NCBI GenBank assembly: GCA_021442155.1
Contig: CM038221.1
Span: forward strand, 29,913,906-29,977,905
Direction of reading: 5' to 3'
Source of the DNA: Cymbidium sinense
Taxonomy: Eukaryota; Streptophyta; Magnoliopsida; Asparagales; Orchidaceae
DNA: 64,000 nt
Numbering within the stretch: position 1 is the first letter of the stretch; each line of letters opens with the position of its first letter. Made by a program: the position numbers and the translations under genes. Positions 58,701 through 64,000 of this stretch are shown piece after piece. The notes under the pieces were generated by a model. It was given only the letters and a program-made list of their open reading frames with translations. It was not told the DNA's origin and ran no database searches.

Positions 58701-60752
58701 TTTCATAGTATATCTCACAGTAAAAGCAAAAACAGTTAACCTAGCCAACTTGATTGCAAATTAAGCTTTAAAGTTAAAGAGGGAATATTAATACCTGCCT
58801 AACAGATGCGGGGACTTTATTATGGTGGGTGGATGCTAGCACAGGTCTCATATCTTGAGGTAATTGTGCCTATCAAAAATAAGTCAAAAAAGGGAAAATA
58901 GTGCATGTTATATAAGTGCAAAATAAAACAAGAAAAGAATTATAATTCAGTAATGATGGGGAAAAGATCAACATACTAATAAAGGGTATTTTCCCTTGAG
59001 CAAATCACCGTCTTCCTGCCTTCTACTAACATTAAAGTTTGTTGAGGTTTTCTAGCAAGAACCTCAAGGGCCCATTTCCTCTTATCAGTTCTAGCATCAG
59101 ATATACAAGAATGCTCCTTTGAAGTTGGCATACTTTCTTTAGAGCCGCTAGAGCCAGAACTTTGAATTGAGTCTGCTGCTGCATTAAATGAATTTGCTTT
59201 CGAGTTTGAAGTTTCTCCTAGAAAGCATGAAGGATGTAAATTTTTACCTATGATGTCACAGTAGTTAGATTTCAGTTGAATTGAATTTTCTTTGAGTTTT
59301 ATCATCATTAAAAGGTCCCTTCAAGCTTCTTTCCTTTTCAAGAATATCAAACTGAGAACTTTCTGACAATGCTGAAAGAGGCTTTATATCATCTTTTCTA
59401 GGAAAAGTGATGCATCAGCAAGATAAACTCTAGACAAGATGGAGTCTTTGCTTTCCATGAAAATCTCGCCATTGAGCTATCCCAGTGAGGATTTGTAGCC
59501 TTTTCAAGAGTTCAAGAACGGATTGCAGCGTCTCCACCTTATCAGTTTGCTCTTCATCGATGCTTCCAGAACTCGATCTCTAAATCCTTCGCCCATGCAT
59601 GTCTTCTCCTTCCACTGGCATTTCCATAAATCTTTTTGGTAAGATTTTCACGTATCTTTCCTTTCACAAGAAGAGACCTCTTTTCACCTATATGAACAAG
59701 TCTAGATCTATTTGCGAGTTCAGTTTGTGGTCTTATTATTGCAGCTCTGAATGCTGCCAGAAGCTTTTCATCAAAGTTACTCTTTCCAACACCTTTTAAG
59801 TCCTTATGATGAACCACTTCTCTTATCTCATTCCCTAGTTCTTGTGCTATGATGGATGATTCTCCTTTCTCTCCAACTGTTCTCATGATCTTTTTCACTC
59901 TCAATCCACAGGTATTATCTTTTTTGCCTGAGGATTTATTATCAGCCTTCATTTCTTTTGGCATATCATGGGAAATGCGACCACTTTCTTGAACGATGCT
60001 CATAATATCTGCAGCCTTAGCTTCCTCATCTTTAGCATATCTTAAGCTAGCACCTCTATTTTTTCTTGAGCATACTTGAGAGACATCTAAAGAAGCCAAA
60101 GAAGATTGATTTCCAACGGGCAAATATTTAGATTTTCCACCTAATTTTAATTTCTTCATAGGATATGCAGTTACTGGTTCCCTTTTCCAAATGCAGTCAT
60201 TGTTCTCATCCATATTTCTGAAAAAAAAAAAAAAAAAAAGAACTTGTATAAGAACAGCCAAGTATAACCCTTAACTGTCTTAAAAGTATTCAACAACCCA
60301 GGGGCTGAAAATTACTCAGAAAAAAAACTGCATCCCTTAAGTTGCAAATCTAAAATTTTGAACTTGACAACAAATACAAATTTAATCGAGATCCTGACTA
60401 ATGAGCTGAAGCTAATTATGCTAATAAATTCATTATTTAGCATCACCAACCAATTTGATAGCAATAATTTGAAAAAAAAAATTAAAAGAAAAAACAAGCT
60501 CTACATCAAAAGTTCTATCTACATGCTAGGAAGTCATGGTGTCATTATAATATTTGTTTAAAATTATCTTTAAGGTGTTTTAGAAAAATTCATGTGTTCA
60601 TTGCTACATGAGAGGATTAACTATTGAAGAGGTAACCTACAATGCACACGTCTTGCTCATCCTGGGCTTTTCAGTTGAGTTGCAACCACGTCTGTTCTTT
60701 TGAAAAGTATCATCCACTACATTCTCGTTACAGCTTGTCACCATGCAGTCAT
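43499..60752 (-). CDS. PHD/RING-finger PHRF1-like protein (At4g10930 family), 3' part of gene
   Basis: Visible exons on the minus strand, 5' to 3': 60,752-60,641, 60,217-58,977 (frame breaks), 58,869-58,795, 45,419-44,310 and 43,714-43,499. All introns have GT-AG ends and the reading phases fit across every junction. The conserved blocks follow the order of the plant family: GLRVKKIMR and [18 protein letters not shown] with [27 protein letters not shown] with [26 protein letters not shown], and the C-terminal [20 protein letters not shown] domain. The family's N-terminal RING and PHD fingers are not in the window. Human PHRF1 binds the RNA polymerase II tail through its C-terminus; the same role here is inferred. 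The 13,375-bp intron and the damaged second exon are unusual. Confidence 0.8.
43715..44309 (-). other. Intron of the PHRF1-like gene (595 bp)
   Basis: Donor GTACGG after CTAAAAAG, acceptor ATGTAG. Nothing recognised inside apart from A-runs and an AC microsatellite-like ACACACACAC near 43,833. Confidence 0.8.
44310..45419 (-). CDS. PHRF1-like gene, large penultimate exon
   Basis: Three hundred seventy codons, fully open. It begins [20 protein letters not shown] and carries the conserved [18 protein letters not shown] and [12 protein letters not shown] blocks. A long, weakly conserved, acidic Ser/Thr/Asn-rich linker with a [20 protein letters not shown] motif follows, then [19 protein letters not shown]. 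Phase 0 at both ends. Confidence 0.9.
45420..46269 (-). other. Start of the 13.4-kb intron (reading plus strand), no repeat recognised
   Basis: AT-rich intron sequence beside the acceptor TTCTGTAG of the exon at 45,419. No repeat family recognised. Confidence 0.5.
46270..47350 (+). repeat. Interspersed repeat family R, copy 3
   Basis: Aligns with 50,160-51,130 on the same strand and with 720-1,545 and 12,005-12,855 in reverse. Landmarks: GAGCTCCGAAAATTTA, GAAATTTTTAGAAGG, GGCGCAAGCACCTATAGTG, GAGAGAACTCTCAATTAAGG, CCCGATCAAGATCTCAT and CGACCCAACTTGAC. Non-coding. Confidence 0.65.
47350..48690 (+). repeat. LTR-like repeat with recurring TAATGTGCA modules
   Basis: Degenerate modules recur: TTATAATGTGCACATATAATTC at 47,734, CCATAATGCATGTGAAG near 47,953, and similar ones at 52,063 and 52,220. 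It probably continues family R or M as one long degraded LTR. No coding frame. Confidence 0.45.
48693..48702 (+). promoter_or_regulatory. TATA-like box of an LTR
   Basis: TATAAATAGA followed by TTCTCATTCTTTACATGAGG, arranged like the promoter and leader of a plant LTR. A similar box lies at 54,884. Confidence 0.4.
48758..49600 (+). repeat. GC-rich minisatellite-like block, CGACCACCATCGTC words
   Basis: An island of GC-rich sequence in AT-rich intron, built of degenerate ~24-27 bp repeats around TCACCGTTCGACCACCATC (for example 49,149, 49,230, 49,292, 49,446). It keeps a 154-codon frame open at 48,758-49,222, rich in His, Thr, Pro and Arg, but this follows from the repeat composition; the frame shows no domain. 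It lies just after the LTR-like TATA box, so it is probably leader sequence of a retroelement. Confidence 0.55.
49601..50159 (+). other. Intron sequence between LTR-like blocks
   Basis: Contains a duplicated ATGCCAGTGGAATC at 49,768-49,792 and AT-rich sequence. Nothing else recognised. Confidence 0.4.
50160..51130 (+). repeat. Interspersed repeat family R, copy 4
   Basis: Same orientation as copy 3 and about 3.9 kb downstream. Landmarks: GATGCAAGCACCTATAATTA, ATTACCCCTCCCAATGCTGA, GAGAGAACTTTCGATTAAGG and CGACCCAACCTGACTGAAGG, which are closer to copies 1 and 2 than copy 3 is. Confidence 0.65.
51131..53289 (+). repeat. Degraded LTR-like intron sequence
   Basis: Contains TAATGTGCA modules (52,063 and 52,220) like those at 47,734. 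No gene; a 63-codon minus-strand frame at 52,062 is composition-driven. Nothing else recognised. Confidence 0.4.
53290..54780 (+). repeat. LTR-like repeat family M, copy 2
   Basis: Starts with GGCGTGTATGAGTCTTTG and GCTAAGAAAGACGTGTACGG, then CCCGTCGCGTTAGG, a long purine-rich block (53,690-54,080, GAGAGAG words), and an end with CAATTGGGGTATTTTAACTT, CATGACATCACAT and CATGGAGGTTAACAAC. The 193-codon minus-strand frame 53,770-54,351 is a pyrimidine-run artefact of the purine block. Confidence 0.55.
54884..54894 (+). promoter_or_regulatory. TATA-like box of an LTR
   Basis: TATAAATAGAG followed by ATATGAGATTCTCCATTTTC and CACCACTCTCC, a typical LTR promoter-to-leader transition. It sits between family M copies 2 and 3. 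Confidence 0.45.
55190..56850 (+). repeat. LTR-like repeat family M, copy 3
   Basis: Same order of landmarks as copy 2: AAGAAAGCGTATATGAGTC and TAAGAAAGACGTGTACAGAT, a purine-rich block (55,680-56,110), TTTCAACATTTCAAC with GCAATCAATTTTGCGAACG, and an end with ATGTGGAGGTCAATAATC. Diverged, with no frame conserved between copies. Confidence 0.55.
56851..57921 (+). other. Intron sequence, no feature recognised
   Basis: A CA- and CT-rich part (56,880-57,430, with ACACACACA at 57,081) changes to AT-rich sequence. The 61-codon frame at 57,243 has no domain. Confidence 0.4.
57922..58180. mobile_element. Possible PIF/Harbinger-like MITE (~260 bp)
   Basis: Ends show short inverted similarity: left AGTTGTGTTTGGGAGACTTG, right complement AGGGTTTGTTTGGGATAATT. 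An inner stretch rich in GCAGCTTCTTCTACTACAGC precedes the right end, which is common in such MITEs. The right side is followed by TTA, but the left three-base duplicate is not clean, so the class is uncertain. Confidence 0.4.
58795..58869 (-). CDS. PHRF1-like gene, 25-codon exon
   Basis: [20 protein letters not shown] followed by ASVRQ, phase 0 at both ends. Acceptor TTGATAG, donor GTATTA. Its next exon lies 13.4 kb away at 45,419, and the junction [12 protein letters not shown] fits the family sequence. Confidence 0.85.
58977..60217 (-). pseudogene. PHRF1-like gene, large exon with a cluster of frame breaks
   Basis: 60,217 to about 59,557 is fully open ([15 protein letters not shown], later [24 protein letters not shown] and [10 protein letters not shown]) and ends EIEFWKHR then a stop. 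From there to 58,977 the expected protein continues but hops between frames about six times: near 59,555, 59,505, 59,460, 59,400 (a C missing before TAGAAAAGATG), 59,298 and 59,048 (an A missing in GCTAGAAAACC). The fragments [37 protein letters not shown] and [13 protein letters not shown] are well conserved. The donor GTATGT follows KGKYPLL. Either the allele is damaged or the sequence has indel errors here; I mark it pseudogene only because the frame is broken. Confidence 0.75.
60218..60238 (-). other. Polypyrimidine tract and acceptor of the PHRF1-like exon
   Basis: On the minus strand a T-run of about 18 is followed by CAG and then AAATATGG. This defines the exon start at 60,217 with one base completing the codon begun upstream. 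Confidence 0.75.
60641..60752 (-). CDS. PHRF1-like gene, 112-bp exon
   Basis: Open frame [20 protein letters not shown] followed by [16 protein letters not shown]. The acceptor is ATTCTCAG after a T-run. The donor GTAGGT after GCATT gives TT plus A, a Leu codon across the 423-bp intron into NMDENND. Low conservation is expected for this linker part of the protein, so its assignment rests on phase and position. Confidence 0.65.
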
Positions 60753-60759
60753 CTGAGAA

Positions 60760-62129
60760 TGACAAAAAAAAAAAAGAAATAACATTATTCATGCTAAAAA
60801 AGTAACATTAGAGAAAATATAACTAGACAAGCTCAAGCTCTCAAGTACTTGTATGTGTATGTGTGCACACGCACAATTTTGGTTTAAGACTCATTAGCAA
60901 ATGCTGAGACTTGAACTTTCAACTTATTCTTCAGATTCAAGTATATTCTAATTATGTTGATATGTTAAATAAAATATATTTGAAACAAAATAATTCAATA
61001 TGAATTATAATATAAAAAAATACATTTTCAGAAGAAAATTGCAAGTGCTTAATTCAAAGATAAATAAAATAGGCAATAGTCCTACTTGGCCTCTGTAGGT
61101 GCTCGACCTCCCAGCTAATTGGCAGTTATCAAGCTAATAATCAATCCATCATACCCCAAGCTCACTTTGAAATCTTTTTATGGGTATCAGCTACAATTTT
61201 TGACTGACACCCAGCACAGTCTGCTATAACTCTTCGGTTGATTTTTTACCAAGTCCAACCAAAACCAATCCGCTATAGTTCAAGTCCTTTACAAAACAAT
61301 CATCCAATGTAGTGTACAAAATCACACTTAATTACACCTTTTTTTTTCTCTTTAAAATTAAAAGCAATTAAAAAATAGAAGTACAATATGTATAGAAATA
61401 ATGCTTGGCTTGGTTTATTTATAAAAGATTATGAAAATCACAAGAGATTGAAAATCAAGTTCACTTGGTTATAGAGCAATCCACTCTGGCTGTTGCACAG
61501 AAAAATAAATTCAAACAATATCAACATAAAAATAAGTGATAGAAATTTAATAGAGGTTGATATAAAAAGCATAAAGGCAAAGGAAAGAGCGATATTCTCT
61601 TCAGCCTCATTGATATCCACAATTATTTCTAACATCTCAGCCTCCCGCTTTGCAGTATTGGAAATAGCATGTAGCACCATATCAACAATAGCAAATGATA
61701 CAATATCCGCTGTTGTGACCAACTCATACCCAAGTTGCCTAGTATATTGTCATTATATGAATAAGCTTCACAGTAATATAATTTTATTCAGTACATGAGC
61801 TTATGTTCTATTTATATATGTAATGATTCACCCTCTACATAGATCATGAAGCTTTGAGGTTCTCGAATAATCAAAACAAATGGAAGGGTAGTCACACCTC
61901 AAAGGTGGAGATTCTTTCCTTCGCTTCTGCATCTAAAGCACAAATTAGAGAGCAATAACAAGGTAGTTGATTACACCTCATAGGTGGAGATCCTTTCCTT
62001 ACATTCAGACGCTATTTGTTAATTACCCATACCATAGTCAAAGACAGTAGAGTTTGAGATGGGAAAGACTCTAACGCCACTCATAAGAATTTTCAAGAGA
62101 TTTGAGCAGATGCTAGGAGTAGTCACAAT
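60760..62129. other. Upstream intron or intergenic sequence with one unassigned frame
   Basis: Minus strand 61,735-61,440 stays open and begins with a possible acceptor CTAG before GCAACTTGG: ELVTTADIVSFAIVDMVLHA, then NTAKREAEMLEIIVDINEAE. It looks protein-like, but I recognise no domain and see no good donor after it. It might be another exon of the PHRF1-like gene or an exapted fragment. The rest is AT-rich without a feature. Repeated CACCTCA(A/T)AGGTGGAGAT words occur at about 61,896 and 61,975. Confidence 0.35.
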
Positions 62130-63295
62130 CAATATGACAAAGCTGATGGGTACCTATTCTTTCAGAATAAATGATGAATTCCTAGATGTTCACTAAGGGA
62201 GTCTATTTTATAGAATGCCACAATGTGACAGGACATTTTGGCAGAGACAAGACTCTTTTCCTAATGAAAAATAATTTCTTTTGGCCTAGATGAATTAGAG
62301 ATGTTGAGATACATGTCAAGCAATGGGTGTAACATATGGATGAGACTCAAGATCTAAGACCTACCTATAAAGTCCCCTCCAAATTCCTGAGTTACCTTAA
62401 TAGATGTGAGCATGGATTTCACTGTAGGTCTAATGCAAACACAATGAAATAAAGATCAGTTATGATAGTGATGGAATATTTCTCTAAAATGGTATATTTC
62501 ATACCTGTTACAAGACGATGGATATCTCACACATAACTGATCTTTACTTCAAGGAGATGGTTCTCCTTCATGGTGTGCCAAAAAACAACCACTTTAGATC
62601 GGAACGTGAAGCTTCTGAGCTAGTTCTAAGGGGTCTTATGGGGTAAGTTGGGCACAAAACTTCAATTCAGTTCGATAGTCCATCCGTAGACTAACAGATA
62701 GGTGGAGGTGATGAATCATAGTCTATAAGACCTCCTCAGGTGTTCTGTGGGTAAAAACATCAAGCATTGAGATATGATTCTTCCAAACAATGAGTTTACC
62801 TATAATTGATCTGTAAGTCAATGTACTGATCACAATCCCTTTTAAGTCAATTTGTGAGTAGAATCCTCTCACACCTCTGGACATGGTGCCTATTCCCCCT
62901 ACTTTGGAGCCTAGTACAAATCCAAAAGACAAAATCAAGAAGATCCAAACCTTACATGAACAAGTAAAGAAAGAGATCACCAAGAATACTATGTACTAAA
63001 AGCATACCAACAAATATAGAAACACCATGGTAATTAAGGAAGGTGATATTGTATGAATTAGATTGACAAAGAAGAGGTTTTTTATTGGTTCATTTGGCAA
63101 GCTTCGACCAAAAATTAATGGTCGGTTCATAATTATTAAAAAGATCAAAGAATAAAGCATATAAAATTGATTTGCTTAATGATTATATTATCTTTGATGC
63201 ATTCAATGTTGTTGCCTTACCACCTTACTATGAAGATCCAAATGCTTCAAGTGATGAAGGTAATGCTCCACCTATTGAGGAGAATGAAACAAAGT
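62130..63295 (+). pseudogene. Ty3/gypsy integrase fragment, different element
   Basis: Plus-strand traces: ADGYLFFQNK (about 62,141-62,171), GHFGRDKT (62,231-62,254) of the integrase zinc region, VMEYFSKMVYFIPV of the core (62,466-62,512), GTKLQFSSIVHP (about 62,650-62,690), and a tail with KEGDIVWIRL, FGKLRPKINGRFIIIKKIK and an AFNVV..LPPYYEDPN-like end (to 63,250). Many stops and a frameshift are present. It is unlike the duplicated element at 1-21,102, so it is an independent insertion. The 86-codon minus-strand frame at 62,723 is a shadow. Confidence 0.8.
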
Positions 63296-63310
63296 GTTAG
63301 GGGGAGATAC
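63296..63310 (+). other. Polypurine tract and probable 3' LTR start
   Basis: TTAGGGGGAGATACT follows the integrase-tail stop, as in plant Ty3/gypsy elements where the 3' LTR begins just after. The LTR start is not certain. Confidence 0.45.
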
Positions 63311-64000
63311 TAGCTTGCAACCTATGATACTTAGACACTTCTAGAAGTAGTGGTATGCGAACCACATATCGACACAAACACAAGTCCGACATGTGTCACT
63401 TTTGGCATATAAAATTAAAATAATAATTTAAAAAATATGTCACGCATGTCGTTAAATTAAAATTAAAATTAAAACTATTTCAACTATACGTTATAAACTT
63501 ATAACTTATTTCTTAACTTATAATTTGCATCTCGTGAATATAAACATCACCTAGCTCTCTCGTCTAAATCACTAATCCATCTCTTTCACAAGATGTGCCT
63601 GGAGCTTTTATGTGATTGTGGAGCATTATCAATTATCGCCACCGATGCCTTTAAAGTCGTTATTGATGTTAAAAATCAATATCTTCACACCTCTTGACAC
63701 TCTTTCCCTTAATGCTACCTTATCATCTATGAATTTTTCTCTTTGAAAGTTCATATTAGACTTAAATGTTTTATTATTTTTTTACTTCAAAAGTTTATCT
63801 ATTTTATTTAGATTAAATATATTATTTATAATTATTAAGATATAAAATTTATAATGTTGTATCCAATGTGTATCTGCGTCCTATATTTTTAATAATAGAT
63901 GTATCATGTGTCCGTATCAAGTAGTATATGTGACCTTGTATTCATGTCCATGCTTCATAGCTTGCAACAGTAGAGCCAGTCCAATTGAGATGGCCTTCCC
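63311..64000 (+). other. Probable 3' LTR or flank, nothing certain
   Basis: Sequence downstream of the purine tract. It may be the LTR of the preceding fragment, but no second copy is in the window to test this. AT-rich with AAAATTAAAATTAAAATT runs at 63,450-63,475. Confidence 0.3.

Noticed and set aside
58977..59560. Small introns in place of frameshifts in the PHRF1-like exon
   Set aside because: The conserved fragments are nearly contiguous; the gaps between frames are only a few bases, too short for introns.
59554..60261. Start codon upstream of NMDENND (frame extending into the T-run) for a separate gene
   Set aside because: The extra residues [14 protein letters not shown] are translated intron, namely the polypyrimidine tract before the acceptor at 60,218.
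1..64000. Search for CRISPR arrays, bacterial operons, phage or defence systems
   Set aside because: The window is plant nuclear DNA with spliced genes and retrotransposons. The tandem repeats have ~245-bp, 406-bp or ~25-bp periods and no spacer pattern.
1..64000. tRNA, rRNA and microRNA genes
   Set aside because: No cloverleaf with A- and B-box wording and no rRNA sequence seen by eye. MicroRNA hairpins cannot be judged without folding.

Overview
This is nuclear DNA of a flowering plant. The evidence is two spliced plant genes with very long introns, a dense set of old plant transposons (Ty3/gypsy, Ty1/copia, RTE-type LINE, PIF/Harbinger, Mutator-like), AT-rich intergenic DNA, and no prokaryotic gene organisation. 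I cannot name the species. All alignments were made by eye.

Layout. (1) Positions 1-21,102 are a tandem segmental duplication. Copy A (1-9,859, cut by the window edge) and copy B (11,308-21,102) each carry part of a ~245-bp satellite array, an interspersed repeat on the minus strand (family R), a degenerate Ty3/gypsy retrotransposon with two LTRs, and shared 3' flank. Both retrotransposon copies are flanked by the same 5-bp target-site duplication (GTTAT), so one old insertion was later duplicated with its surroundings. The unit is probably 9,860-21,102 (~11.24 kb). (2) 21,103-23,480 is AT-rich DNA without a recognised gene. (3) 23,827-41,700 (+) is a complete three-exon SINA/SIAH-type RING E3 ubiquitin ligase gene (319 aa). 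Intron 1 (11.9 kb) holds a complete but dead PIF/Harbinger transposon (TAA duplication), a Ty1/copia fragment, an LTR-like stretch and a 1.37-kb Mutator-like element with a perfect 9-bp duplication, close to exon 2. Intron 2 (5.1 kb) holds a 406-bp tandem duplication, a 5'-truncated RTE LINE inserted in an older repeat, and a 244-bp Mutator-like MITE. (4) 41,701-43,498 is the space between two convergent genes. (5) 43,499-60,752 (-) is the 3' part of a PHD/RING-finger gene of the PHRF1-like family (Arabidopsis At4g10930 type). Five exons are visible, split by a 13.4-kb intron (45,420-58,794) full of LTR-like repeats. One exon carries a cluster of frame breaks. The N-terminal PHD and RING exons are not seen here. 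(6) 62,130-63,310 (+) is a degenerate Ty3/gypsy integrase fragment.

The two cellular genes have unrelated jobs: one is a substrate-ubiquitinating ligase, the other a putative nuclear RNA-polymerase-II-associated protein. What unites the window is transposon history: nested insertions, precise target-site duplications, and a retrotransposon copied passively by segmental duplication. I found no prokaryote-type system, CRISPR array, rRNA or tRNA.
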